64,000 nucleotides of DNA from Adhaeribacter radiodurans. GTDB taxonomy: Bacteria; Bacteroidota; Bacteroidia; Cytophagales; Hymenobacteraceae. Shown here one piece after another: positions 45,545-55,019 of the stretch (its first letter is position 1; every line of letters begins with the position of its first letter). Under the pieces are notes generated by a model that was given only the letters and a program-made list of their open reading frames with translations, did not search any database and was not told where the DNA came from. The DNA lies in the NCBI RefSeq assembly GCF_014075995.1, contig NZ_CP055153.1, positions 62,001 through 126,000 on the forward strand, read 5' to 3'. The translations under genes were made by a program, and so were the position numbers.

Positions 45545-46999
45545 TTAGTGGTTATAGTATACTTTGCCTTGAGTATTGTTGGTGAAGGTGTTAACAGTTT
45601 CTACATCGGCATTTACCGTAACATCGTCGCCGTTTACATGAATTCCGTAGCCGCCGCTATTATTAATGGTGGATTTCCGGATAGATAGGCTACCACCATG
45701 GGTTACTGTAACGGCTGCTTTTATTCCACTAATTCCGTCACCACCAGCATAACTAATTTGTACATTCTCCATTATATTATTAGCACTTCTGGGGTAAATA
45801 ATTATTCCATTCCAGGCACCCGTGGCTTTTGTTACTCCGGTAAAAGTAATTTTTCTTTCAGCAGTACCTATTGCTTTTAAATAGCCAGCGCTAATATCAA
45901 AATAAGTATCGTCGGCTACTTCAATCGTTACCCCTGGCATTAGTTTCCAGCCGGTTTCTACCCCTATAAACTCCACAAAACGGTAAGGCGTGTTATCGTT
46001 AAAAGCTGGCCAGGTAATTTCAGCGGCGCCCTCTATGATGGAGCGTTGCACTTCGATTACGTTTTTGCCATTGTTGCTGCTAAAAACCGATGTGGCATCT
46101 AGTTTAGGCACGTTGGCAGCATAGGTAACCAACGGAGCGGCGGCATTATTTTTAAAAGTATTATTAGCAAAAGCTACCAGCAAAGAACCTTCGTTCAGGA
46201 ACATACCGTTGGCCCCACTTTCGGCGATAGTAGTGTTGTTTATGGTTAGGCGGGCCCGGTCGGCTAAGGTTATGGCGGCTCTTACTCCGCTTATTATTTC
46301 TTCGCTACCGGCATATAAAACTTCCGCCTGAGAAATTTCATTTAAACTATTGGTAGAGTAAATTAAAATACCCGCCCAATGGCCCCGGTTGGCTAGTTTA
46401 CCGGTAAATTTTACTTTCTTGTTCGCCTCTCCTTTAGCTACGAAGGCGGCATTTTCGTTTACAAACATAAGAGCATCCTCGGCAAAGGCTATTACTACTC
46501 CTGGTTTAATCGTCAGGTCGGCGTCTACGTTAATATCATCATTTACGTAATAATCAGCTGCGTTCGGATCAGGCGTGCGATCTTCCAAAACGGTTACGGC
46601 CTCAATATCAGTAAGAACGATTGGCGCAAAAGTAACTGAAACCAGTACTTTATCTTTGGCAGTAACATCTCCGGCCGTTATTGTTAATTCAAGTTCGTAT
46701 TCTCCTGGTAAATCGGGGATGAAGCTAGGATTAACCGTGTTGGCGCCAGTAAGAGTTACCTGGCTGTTGGTGGGTTTCCGTAAAAAGGTCCAGGAATACG
46801 TTACCGTGTTGTTTTCATTATTATTGGCGGTGCTCCCCGTTAAGGTTATTACTTGACCTGTATTTACAGCCTGGTCGGTGCCGGCATTTGCGGTAATTAC
46901 CGTAGGCTTAGGATTGGTAGTTTTATCTTTCGTCTCGCAGGACTCTAATAAAAGAGTTGCCGCTAATAAAAACAAGGGTAATCTTTTAATCAATGACAT
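45545..46999 (-). CDS. PKD-domain / right-handed beta-helix surface lipoprotein
   Basis: The 484-residue protein has a lipoprotein signal (LLAATLLLESC, Cys about 21). A PKD-like domain covers about 35-125 (ANAGTDQAVNTGQVITLTGS, TYSWTF, PGEYELELTITAG). The rest is a parallel beta-helix built of repeated turns such as LTIKPGVVIAFAEDALMFV, GHWAGILIYS, ARLTINNTTIAESGANGMFL and SLSIRKSTINNSGGYGIHVN. Two halves of the helix repeat the same series (GVVIAF/GVTIEV and WAGILIY/WNGIIIY), indicating internal duplication. Similar proteins bind or cleave polysaccharides, but no catalytic residues are evident. It is convergent with the aminotransferase gene. Confidence 0.82.
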   Translation of the reverse strand: MSLIKRLPLFLLAATLLLESCETKDKTTNPKPTVITANAGTDQAVNTGQVITLTGSTANNNENNTVTYSWTFLRKPTNSQVTLTGANTVNPSFIPDLPGEYELELTITAGDVTAKDKVLVSVTFAPIVLTDIEAVTVLEDRTPDPNAADYYVNDDINVDADLTIKPGVVIAFAEDALMFVNENAAFVAKGEANKKVKFTGKLANRGHWAGILIYSTNSLNEISQAEVLYAGSEEIISGVRAAITLADRARLTINNTTIAESGANGMFLNEGSLLVAFANNTFKNNAAAPLVTYAANVPKLDATSVFSSNNGKNVIEVQRSIIEGAAEITWPAFNDNTPYRFVEFIGVETGWKLMPGVTIEVADDTYFDISAGYLKAIGTAERKITFTGVTKATGAWNGIIIYPRSANNIMENVQISYAGGDGISGIKAAVTVTHGGSLSIRKSTINNSGGYGIHVNGDDVTVNADVETVNTFTNNTQGKVYYNH

Positions 47000-47613
47000 A
47001 AGGCTAAGTTTAGAAATGAATAATTAAATTTTACAGGATTGTGTTTTAGATGGAAATTGGATTAATTGGAGTATGATTAATTTTTTTATTTACTTTTTTT
47101 AAAGAAGAAAAACAAAGTTTAACTGCAGTGGTATCTAAAAGGCGCGGTGTAGAATTAAATATTCTAAATAGAATTACTGATAAATAATGGGTATTAACCT
47201 CAATTTTCAACCTTTTGAGTTGTTTAGGGAAGATAGTAATAGCCTCCTATTAAAGTATTTTATCTAAAAATAAACTTGAGAGATGATTTGTCTTCATGTG
47301 TTTTTATTTTGTATTAATTTTATATTATTATGAAGACAAAGTTATAGTGTGAAGTAGGAAAAAACTTATGTAGAAACTACCAAAATTAAAATTAAGTAGT
47401 ACTACGTAGTTCTGTTAAGGCTGGGAAAATGAAAACAATAATGTAATTACAAAGGGAACAGACCTGTTGTCCTGTGAGCTAAATTGGAGTATTGTTATTG
47501 AAGGAGAATTTTAAAGTAATCTGTCTGCCATGTAGCAGGTTCCGTAAATCCGTCCCTTCTGAAAACAGGTTTAAAGCAGGTGTAGCTGTTCTGTTTTAAT
47601 AAACATAAAACTG

Positions 47614-47753
47614 GCGCGAGGGTCTGGCCTCGTGGTTAACTATGTGGTAGGCATCTGGCCGGGTAAACGGATGAACGGTACTTAAGAGTAACCAAGTAAA
47701 TTTCTACCGGCTAGAAGCCAGGCGGTATACATCACGAGCGAGGACGCTCGCGA
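47614..47753. repeat. ~140-bp inverted-repeat element
   Basis: The left arm (47614-47662) contains GCGCGAGGGTCTGGCCTCGT and CATCTGGCCGG. The right arm (47708-47753), read in reverse complement, gives CGCGAGCGTCCTCGCTCGTG and CTTCTAGCCGG. The arms align over about 46 bp with mismatches. The right arm contains its own stem CGAGCG-AGGA-CGCTCG. It has no reading frame. It lies in the 824-bp gap 47000-47823, in which nothing else is evident. Confidence 0.55.
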
Positions 47754-47823
47754 TAGGAATGGAAAATACCCTTCGGATGGGATTAAAATTTAGATATTTC
47801 TTCCGTTAATAAGTCAAGGCGCT

Positions 47824-48474
47824 TTAATCTATCAAGCCTCTTTTTATAGCTTCTTTTACCAGCGAAACCGTGTTTTTGGCTCCAAGTTTTTGAGTTAGGT
47901 TAAACCGGTGGGTTTCTACAGTACGTAAGCTCAGAAAAAGCTTATCGGCTATCTCCTGATTGCTGTTTTCTTCGGCAATAAGTTTTAAAATTTCTTTTTC
48001 CCTTTTCGTAAGCGGAATTTCGAATAAAGACCGTCGTTGGCCAGTGATGCTTTCCTGTAACAGTATATTTTTTATTGCCTCATCTATAAATTCTTCACCC
48101 CGGTTTACTGCTTTTATAGCTTTCAACAGAGTTGCTAAATTGGCATTTTTTAGTAAATAACCGGAAGCGCCGTTGCGCAAAACTTGTTTTACGTATTGCG
48201 ATTCGGCAAAACTGCTAAAGGCAATTATTTTTACCTGCCGGTGTTGCTTCAGAATTTGTTTGGTTAAATCTACCCCATTTACTTCCGGCATCTGAATATC
48301 CAGAATAATTATATCGGGTTGCTCGTGCTGCAAATACTGCAGCAATTCCTGACTAGAAGTAGTTGTAAAAGCAATATTTACTTCAGCCGAATCAGCAAAC
48401 ATGGCCAACATTCCATTTATTACCACCTGGTGATCGTCTATAATGGCTAGTTTAACGCTGCTCATACATTTCAA
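47824..48474 (-). CDS. NarL/FixJ family response regulator
   Basis: The 216-residue protein has a receiver domain with the acidic pair D13/D14 (AIIDDHQ), phosphoacceptor D59 in IIILDIQMPEVNG, S87/S88 in IAFSSFAES and K109 in GYLLKNAN. A LuxR-type HTH follows (LTKREKEILKLIAEENSNQE, LFLSLRTVETHRFNLTQKLG). All receiver residues are present. No histidine kinase is adjacent, so it is an orphan in this window. Translation could begin at the ATG three codons in (MSSVKLAIIDDHQ). It is divergent from the small Cys-tailed peptide gene at 48837 with a 362-bp gap, in which no clear promoter was recognised. Confidence 0.9.
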   Translation of the reverse strand: MKCMSSVKLAIIDDHQVVINGMLAMFADSAEVNIAFTTTSSQELLQYLQHEQPDIIILDIQMPEVNGVDLTKQILKQHRQVKIIAFSSFAESQYVKQVLRNGASGYLLKNANLATLLKAIKAVNRGEEFIDEAIKNILLQESITGQRRSLFEIPLTKREKEILKLIAEENSNQEIADKLFLSLRTVETHRFNLTQKLGAKNTVSLVKEAIKRGLID

Positions 48475-48836
48475 TTAAATAAAATTATTCAGGAGGAACA
48501 ATTTAAATATTCAATAAGCCTCTCAAAAAATAAAATTTAAATTTTTTATGCAGCAGACAACCTTTTAAGATCCTGTCTGGTCTTACCTAAAAATTTGATC
48601 CTAAATCAAACGGAAGTAGGAGAACATATAGCTGAAAAATTTCTAAAGCCTGCGTCTTATTTAAAGTAAACGCGTCTTTCTATAAAAATTTAGATTAAAG
48701 AAAAAATTTTGTAAAAAATATGGTAACAAAATAAGATACTTTGGTATCTAAGTCAGAGATTAAGGTTAGCATTAAAAATAAATAATAAACTAATAGAAAA
48801 TTATACTTTAAACTCCAATTAATCCGTCCAAAAACT

Positions 48837-49034
48837 ATGAAAAAAGTACAAGCCTCTTCTGTTCAAGAGGTTCTAAAAGGTTCGTTGCCCCTGTTTCCTC
48901 TTCGTCCCATTCACTTAAAAGAAAACAAGCTTGTTGTATGGATAGTAGATACCTTTCTATCAACAATTTTACTTTCCATTGTGGTAAGCTTGATGCCAGG
49001 TAAAAGAGCTCCTTTCACTTATTGTTGTTGTTAA
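48837..49034 (+). CDS. small peptide with hydrophobic segment and terminal CCC
   Basis: The ATG at 48837 is preceded by an AT-rich leader (CCAAAAACT) like that of real genes here. The 65-residue product begins MKKVQASSVQEVLKGSLPLF, has one strongly hydrophobic stretch (VVWIVDTFLSTILLSIVVSL, about 33-52) and ends KRAPFTYCCC. I do not recognise it. The amphipathic leader-like start and the Cys cluster at the end resemble ribosomal-peptide precursors, but no modifying enzyme is in view. A small membrane protein is equally possible. It stands alone; 49035-49494 downstream holds no gene and no clear signal. Confidence 0.45.
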   Translation: MKKVQASSVQEVLKGSLPLFPLRPIHLKENKLVVWIVDTFLSTILLSIVVSLMPGKRAPFTYCCC

Positions 49035-49494
49035 GGAAAACCTGTTTTTACGGGTATTCTTCGGCTAAAACTTCGTTTAACCAACCTTGCAGAGCCTTAA
49101 CCAAAAGGCGCGTTTAAAGGAAATTACTGTTAAAGGTTAATGGACTATTTATAGAATGTTACAAAAGCGAGCTTTGTCCGGTTCTTCCTTTCTGCAACGC
49201 CTGGAATAGTACACGCTTCTTAATTTTTACGGTTAATTCTATAGAAGTAAAAGTTGGTTATGAAACCAGTCTCGTGTCTCTTTTAATCCCTGACCTGCTG
49301 ATTTATTAATCTAGTTTATTTTTTAACCATTAAACCAGAGTAAAATTTGGTTACCGGTTATCTGTGGCCTTATTTCTAAAATAGCTATTTATAAAAGTAT
49401 GGAAATGAATTGCTTAAGTTATTGACGCTTAACCTTAATCTATAACCCTAATCTACCATTTAACCCTTTTCCAATCCAAAACAATTAACAATCT

Positions 49495-52400
49495 ATGAAA
49501 AAGTTTAACCTTACACTATTACTTATCATCTTACTTTGGAGGCTAGGTGGTTCTGCCTATGCTCAGAAGCCCATTTATCTCGGAAAAATTAAGGATGTAG
49601 CCGCAACCTATAAGCATAAATCTACGGTAGCGGCAAAAAGTAGCAGCGGTCCGGAAACACATATCAGCTATTCACGGTCAGGTAAACCACCTTTAAAACT
49701 TAAACTAAACGCTAGTAAACAGGATGGAACAGCTGAATTCTTTTATGGCGAAGTGTTTAATACTAAGTCCAGTAGCTTTTACTTGAAAATCACCAATTCT
49801 GAAGTTTCAGGTTCTATAATCTTATTAAAACAAAAAGAGTTTTATCGTTATTCTACTATGCCTGATGGCTCAGTATACCTGACAGAAGAGGATATTGATA
49901 AAGTGTTATGCGTAGGCCTGCCGAAAGCCACGGAAGAACAAAAAACAAAAAAACAGAAAGAACAGGAAAGAATTCAAGGCCGAACCAGACTAGCAGCTAC
50001 TGCTGCTGCCATTCCTGCCCTGGAAAGTTTACCTGGGGTGGGTGCTGTGGTGTACCTTGACTTTGATGGCCAAACGATTACCAATACTATGTGGAATAGC
50101 GCCTATACCCAAGGTAAACCTATTGTGGCGGAACCCTCTACTTATACAGCAACCGAAATAGCTGGAATTTGGAAACAGGTGAGTGAAGATTTCCGACCCT
50201 TTGCGCTAAATATAACTACCAGCGAAGCTGTTTTTAATAAGGCACCGGTTAACCGCCGGATGCGGGTGATTTTTACTCCTACTGATTATTTTTATACGGA
50301 TGTGGCGGGAACAGCTATACATGGCTCCTTTGATGCGGGAGGTACCTCCTTTGGCGAACAGCCTTGCTGGGTGTTTACTTATGGCACCAATTATATATTA
50401 GCCGGAAGGACCGGTTCCCATGAAGCAGGGCATACCTTAGGTTTAAGTCATGATGGCCGTATCTCTCCGTACGAAGAATATTTTCAGGGGCAAGGTGCCT
50501 GGGCTCCTATAATGGGTGGGGGGCGACACCTGGGTGTCACTCAATGGAGCAAAGGCGAGTACCCTTCTGCCAATAACCAGGAAGATGATCTGAATAAAAT
50601 AGCTACTCTGAATGGATTTAGCTATCGTGCCGATGACCACGGCAACAGTATAAACACCGCAACGCCGCTAGTAAAAGATGCCAATGGTAATGTGTCGGGA
50701 TTGGTGAATAAAGGTATTATCTCCACTCCAACCGATGTAGATGTTTTTACTTTTACTCACAATGGCGGCCCAATAGCACTTACCGTTAATACGGAATTAA
50801 GTTTTTCTAATCTGGATATCTATCTTACCCTGCGTAACCCAACTGGTACCGTTGTAGCTACGGCCAATCCTGCAACCTTAGCCGCTACCCTGGAGACTAC
50901 CTTACCAGCCGGAACCTATTACCTCACTATTGATGGAACTACCGGAATATTAGGAGCTAATTCAGACTACGGCTCTCTCGGAGGATACTCCATTTCCACT
51001 AAAGATTATGGGGTGCCTTTATATGCTATGGGTTGCTACAAGGGAGAGGAAATTAACAATTTTAGTTTTAACACCTTATTCAATAATAATTCTGGTTGCG
51101 GTGGCGGAACGACAACCGGATACACCAATTATGCTCCTACCGGCACTTTTACTACTTCCGTGAACAGAGGTCAAAGTTATACTATGAAGTTGCAGGCTGG
51201 CGCAATCTATCATCAGTTCTTTGGCGTATGGATAGACTATAACCAGGATAAGGATTTTGATGATGCCGGTGAATTTGTATATGCCTCTCCTAAAGCAGAA
51301 ATAAGTGTTATTACGGCTAATATCACAATCCCAGCAATTGCAGCTTTGGGTAACACGCGTATGCGGGTAAGAAGCATCTCAGATGTTCCTATTACGAGCA
51401 CCGAATCCTGCACTCTAATCCATGAAGGGGTAGGAGAAGCAGAGGATTATACCATTACCATAGTAGAACCAGTAAGTGCTTATTGTACACCTGTTTATAC
51501 CATTGGTTGTCGCAATGATGATTATATTAATAATTTCAGTTTTAATAATTTAGTTAATAACAACACAGTTTGTGGTAGCGTAACAGCAAACGGATATACA
51601 GTTTATGCCCCTCGTGATACCCGTACCACTTCTGTGAACAGAGGCCAAAGCTATACTATTCAAATGCAATCTGGTGCTTTTGCAGAGTACTTTGGCGTAT
51701 GGATAGATTATAACCAGGATAAGGATTTTGATGATCCTGGTGAATTCGTGTATGCCTCTCCTTCTACTGGAACGGGTGTTTTTACGGGCAATATTACCAT
51801 TCCTGCTACTGCTACATTAGGTGCCACGCGTCTGCGGGTGAGAAGTAGCTACGAAGAGCCTATGACAAGCACAAAATCCTGCAAAGATATTTTAAGCGGG
51901 GAGGCAGAAGATTATACCATTACTATAACACAATCGGTAAATCAATGGAATGCCCGGTTCGGAGGCTCTGGCACCGATGCTTTTTCAACGGTTATCAAAA
52001 CTTCTGATGGCGGCTATTTATCTGGGGGTTATACTACTTCCGGCATTAGCGGCGATAAGAGCCAAAACAGCCAGGGTAAAAACGATTACTGGATTGTGAA
52101 ATCGGATGCTGCGGGTAAAAAGCTTTGGGAAAAACGCTATGGCGGCAGCAGCGATGATTACCTGAATACCATTATTCAAACTTCTGATGGCGGATACCTC
52201 TTAGGCGGTAGCTCTCTCTCTGGCGTAAGTGGAGATAAAACTCAAGCCAGCCGCGGCGATCGCGATTACTGGGTAGTAAAAGTTTCCGGAACCGGGATAA
52301 AACAATGGGATAAACGTTTTGGCGGCAGTGGTTACGACGAGCTGAAGAAAATGCTGCAAATCACTAATGGCAATTACTTATTAGCTGGTACCAGCAGTTC

Positions 52401-53526
52401 ACCGGCGGGCGGCGACAAGAGTCAGGGCAGCCAAGGCGGACAAGATTACTGGATTATTCAAATTAATGCCAGCGGTACCAAAGTTTGGGATAAACGCTAT
52501 GGTGGTTCCTCCAACGAAAACCTGGAAGGTTTAGCACCAACCTTGACCGGTGGCTTTTTACTGGGTGGTAGCTCGGCTTCGGGCATTAGCGGCGATAAAA
52601 CCAAGAGCAGCTGGGGTGGCAATGATTTCTGGCTGGTTCGCATTACGGGCACCGGTCAAAAAGTTTGGGATAAGCGTTTCGGTGGCTCGGAAACCGATGA
52701 TTTAATGGATCTGGGTAGCACTGGCACTTCTACAGGTAACTTCTATATTGCCGGTCATAGTACTTCGGGCGTGAGCGGGGATAAAACCCAACCAACCCAG
52801 GGCGGTAAAGATTTTTGGATGCTGAAAATCAATGGCAACGGAGATAAGATTTTTGACAAGCGTTTTGGCGGGAGCCAGGACGAAGGATTACGGTCTATTA
52901 TACTCACCCAAGATGGCGGTTACTTGTTAGCTGGCAGGTCACAATCCGGTGTTAGCGGCGACCGCACACAAGCTAGCCAAGGTAGTAATGATTACTGGAT
53001 TGTAAAAACCAGCAGTACCGGTATGGTGCAATGGAATAAGCGTTTTGGTGGCAGTGGAGAGGATGAACTTCGGGCAGCCTTCCAAACCAGCGATGGTGGT
53101 TATGTATTGGGCGGTAAATCCAACTCGGGTGTAAGCGGCGACCGTACTCAACCCAGTCAGGGCGACATGGATTATTGGCTGGTAAAAGTGGCCCCGGTAA
53201 CCACGCCGGTTCCAGTAGTAACTCAGCCTGCTGCTCCCGTAGAAGAAACAAAACAGCTAACCAGTAAAGTAGATTTAATTGCGTATCCAAACCCTTTCTC
53301 CCATAAATCTACGGTTCGGTTCTCTATACCCGAAACGCAAACTATAACGGTGAAAGTGATCGATAACCAAGGCCGGGAAGTGGCTGTTTTGTTCCAGGGC
53401 GAGGCAAAAGCCAACCAAGAGTATGAAGTAGACTGGAAGGTACAAAATCAACCGGCTGGTATTTATTTATTAGAACTGCAAACTCCGGCCAAACGCTACC
53501 CTTTTAGACTAATGCGGAGTAATTAA
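49495..53526 (+). CDS. secreted metallopeptidase-like protein with propeller repeats and T9SS sorting domain
   Basis: The protein has 1343 residues. The order is: signal peptide (1-24, GGSAYAQ); peptidase region (about 180-385) with a zinc site at about 309-319 (HEAGHTLGLSH, the HExxHxxGxxH motif); PPC-like domain (about 385-500); two GEVED domains (about 507-660 and 661-815), each with WIDYNQDKDFDD; seven repeats of about 60 residues (816-1225) of the form W(D/N)KRFGGS...GGYLLGGSS.SGVSGDKTQ...DYW(I/L)VK, which should fold as a seven-bladed propeller; and a C-terminal type IX sorting domain (IAYPNPFSHKSTVRFSI). The metal ligands are intact. It is probably exported and cell-surface attached or released. 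The substrate is unknown. Confidence 0.9.
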   Translation: MKKFNLTLLLIILLWRLGGSAYAQKPIYLGKIKDVAATYKHKSTVAAKSSSGPETHISYSRSGKPPLKLKLNASKQDGTAEFFYGEVFNTKSSSFYLKITNSEVSGSIILLKQKEFYRYSTMPDGSVYLTEEDIDKVLCVGLPKATEEQKTKKQKEQERIQGRTRLAATAAAIPALESLPGVGAVVYLDFDGQTITNTMWNSAYTQGKPIVAEPSTYTATEIAGIWKQVSEDFRPFALNITTSEAVFNKAPVNRRMRVIFTPTDYFYTDVAGTAIHGSFDAGGTSFGEQPCWVFTYGTNYILAGRTGSHEAGHTLGLSHDGRISPYEEYFQGQGAWAPIMGGGRHLGVTQWSKGEYPSANNQEDDLNKIATLNGFSYRADDHGNSINTATPLVKDANGNVSGLVNKGIISTPTDVDVFTFTHNGGPIALTVNTELSFSNLDIYLTLRNPTGTVVATANPATLAATLETTLPAGTYYLTIDGTTGILGANSDYGSLGGYSISTKDYGVPLYAMGCYKGEEINNFSFNTLFNNNSGCGGGTTTGYTNYAPTGTFTTSVNRGQSYTMKLQAGAIYHQFFGVWIDYNQDKDFDDAGEFVYASPKAEISVITANITIPAIAALGNTRMRVRSISDVPITSTESCTLIHEGVGEAEDYTITIVEPVSAYCTPVYTIGCRNDDYINNFSFNNLVNNNTVCGSVTANGYTVYAPRDTRTTSVNRGQSYTIQMQSGAFAEYFGVWIDYNQDKDFDDPGEFVYASPSTGTGVFTGNITIPATATLGATRLRVRSSYEEPMTSTKSCKDILSGEAEDYTITITQSVNQWNARFGGSGTDAFSTVIKTSDGGYLSGGYTTSGISGDKSQNSQGKNDYWIVKSDAAGKKLWEKRYGGSSDDYLNTIIQTSDGGYLLGGSSLSGVSGDKTQASRGDRDYWVVKVSGTGIKQWDKRFGGSGYDELKKMLQITNGNYLLAGTSSSPAGGDKSQGSQGGQDYWIIQINASGTKVWDKRYGGSSNENLEGLAPTLTGGFLLGGSSASGISGDKTKSSWGGNDFWLVRITGTGQKVWDKRFGGSETDDLMDLGSTGTSTGNFYIAGHSTSGVSGDKTQPTQGGKDFWMLKINGNGDKIFDKRFGGSQDEGLRSIILTQDGGYLLAGRSQSGVSGDRTQASQGSNDYWIVKTSSTGMVQWNKRFGGSGEDELRAAFQTSDGGYVLGGKSNSGVSGDRTQPSQGDMDYWLVKVAPVTTPVPVVTQPAAPVEETKQLTSKVDLIAYPNPFSHKSTVRFSIPETQTITVKVIDNQGREVAVLFQGEAKANQEYEVDWKVQNQPAGIYLLELQTPAKRYPFRLMRSN

Positions 53527-53542
53527 GATTTTTAGAAAATTT

Positions 53543-53578
53543 AAAAAGCCGGATAGAAAAGTTCTGTCCGGCTTTTTT
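53543..53578 (+). terminator. intrinsic terminator
   Basis: AAAAAGCCGGA / TCCGGCTTTTT form perfect 11-bp arms followed by a T-run, 16 bp after the stop of the metallopeptidase gene. The rest of the gap to 53915 shows no gene. Confidence 0.88.
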
Positions 53579-53915
53579 GATGTCTCCAATTTTCAATACG
53601 GCTATTATGGATGATGATAAATATGATTGCTGTTTAAAGTACCCTTATTAAACTACTTGAAGATTAATACCAAAGTGTATAAAGTAAATGCCTAAGGGCT
53701 TTTCTTTGGAGATTTGCAAAGACTCCAAAGAAAAAGGCAAATGAGTTTAAGTATTTTAAAAAAGTTTAAAGCTAGGCCTTCCCTTTTTCTTTAAAATATC
53801 TGTTACACGATTTGGTATAAAAGGATAGAATATAATTATTTTAGAAAAAGGCGCAAAGCTTGAAATTTTTAAGAAAAATGATGCTACCTGCTTAACGATT
53901 ACGTACTAACCCCGG

Positions 53916-54290
53916 TTAACTTTCTTTTTCAGAAACAGCAAACATTCTTTTCCGGTGCTGTATTCCCCATTGCGCTAATTCTTCTATTACGTTTTGCAGG
54001 GTTTTCCCGTATTCGGTTAATTCGTATTCTACGGTTATTGGTTTGGTATCAAATTCAACGCGTTTAACCAGCTCGTTTACTTCCAAGTCTTTTAATTCTT
54101 TCGATAGCATTTTACTTGTAATCCCATCTATTACCAATTCCAATTCGCTGAAGCTCCGGTTGCCAAAACTCAGGGCCGCAATAATAGGTACTTTCCATTT
54201 TCCATTTAAAACATCCAAAGTGTCCCGGATGGCTACAATGCGGTTCCGGCACTTAGAAAGAACAAAGAGCGGTTTTAATTCTTCTTTCAT
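53916..54290 (-). CDS. HxlR family transcriptional regulator
   Basis: The 124-residue winged-helix protein has the HxlR pattern IRDTLDVLNGKWKVPIIAAL, RSFSELELVIDGITSKMLSK, ELKDLEVNELVKRVEF and VEYELTEYGKTL. A single Cys (C14 in VLSKCRNR) sits where many members carry a redox-sensing Cys. It is divergent from the STAS-like gene at 54409, with starts 118 bp apart, and HxlR proteins typically control the divergent neighbour. An antisense open frame covers part of this gene but belongs to the 5' side of the divergent frame and is not coding. Confidence 0.88.
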   Translation of the reverse strand: MKEELKPLFVLSKCRNRIVAIRDTLDVLNGKWKVPIIAALSFGNRSFSELELVIDGITSKMLSKELKDLEVNELVKRVEFDTKPITVEYELTEYGKTLQNVIEELAQWGIQHRKRMFAVSEKES

Positions 54291-54369
54291 TTTTTGCTTC
54301 CTAATATGGGTTTCCTGGAGTATACCCCTAAAAGTGAGAGGCTTCCGGGTAAAAATAAGATTCCTGTTC

Positions 54370-54377
54370 TACATTTG
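54370..54377 (+). promoter_or_regulatory. Bacteroidota -7 promoter element
   Basis: TACATTTG matches the TAnnTTTG -7 consensus of Bacteroidota promoters and lies 31 bp before the ATG at 54409. No clear -33 TTG partner is seen. Confidence 0.45.
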
Positions 54378-54408
54378 TTTCATCAAATTAAAGTTAATAA
54401 TCAGGATA

Positions 54409-54915
54409 ATGGAAGCAACGCAAATAACGCGTACCAACTGGTACCCCAATCAAAGTTTAATTATTACCCAACTTAGCGGCAACGTAGACAGCGCCGCCAT
54501 CAGCCGGTGGGAACAATCTTTACACGAAAGTTTAAATTTGGTGGAAGACAAAGGCACTTTTAAAATTTTAGTAAATCTTTATGGCTTTAAAGCCACCGAT
54601 ATTGCAGCGCACAAAAAATTTAGAACTATTATTCCGGAAACTTTGGCCACATACGGCTGGAGAACGGGCTATTTAGATTTGTTTGAAGAAGCAGCCGATC
54701 TGAAACTAACCAACAACCGGGGGATTCAATGTATCGCGGCGGCCCACGTGCACCAGGACGAAACCAAAATAGAAAAGTACGAAACCTTGTTTGGGAAAGA
54801 AAATGAACATTTTTTTACGAATCCGGAAGTAGCCGAAGCCTGGATTAAAGAGTATCCTGCGGGTGCCGGCAAAGTGAAAGTTAATGAAGGGTTAGTTCCG
54901 GAGTTCTGCCACTAA
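54409..54915 (+). CDS. SpoIIAA/STAS-like small cytoplasmic protein
   Basis: The start is the ATG at 54409 (MEATQITRTNWYPNQSLIIT), giving 168 residues. Earlier in-frame codons run antisense through the HxlR gene and are rejected. The pattern LIITQLSGNVDSAAISRWEQ, then GTFKILVNLYGFKATDIAAH, has the strand-helix alternation of SpoIIAA/STAS-like domains. The C-terminal half (TNNRGIQCIAAAHVHQDETK) is less typical. No enzyme motif is visible. The divergent HxlR gene and the promoter element between them suggest it is the regulated target. Function unknown. Confidence 0.72.
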   Translation: MEATQITRTNWYPNQSLIITQLSGNVDSAAISRWEQSLHESLNLVEDKGTFKILVNLYGFKATDIAAHKKFRTIIPETLATYGWRTGYLDLFEEAADLKLTNNRGIQCIAAAHVHQDETKIEKYETLFGKENEHFFTNPEVAEAWIKEYPAGAGKVKVNEGLVPEFCH

Positions 54916-54967
54916 TGTTTATGAAAAACCATAAAATATCTATAAAAAAGCAGTAATCAGGTTATAG

Positions 54968-55005
54968 CAACCCAAATCGCGTAAGTAAATATGCGATTTG
55001 GGTTG
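54968..55005. terminator. bidirectional terminator
   Basis: Perfect 13-bp arms CAACCCAAATCGC / GCGATTTGGGTTG lie between the convergent STAS-like gene (ends 54915) and head-GIN gene (ends 55020). T-runs are weak. Confidence 0.65.
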
Positions 55006-55019
55006 TACGGCTGTTTGCC

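Noticed and set aside
54043-54408. In-frame 122-codon extension of the STAS-like gene
   Set aside because: It runs antisense through the HxlR gene and has no domain pattern; the ATG at 54409 has a promoter-like element in the right place.
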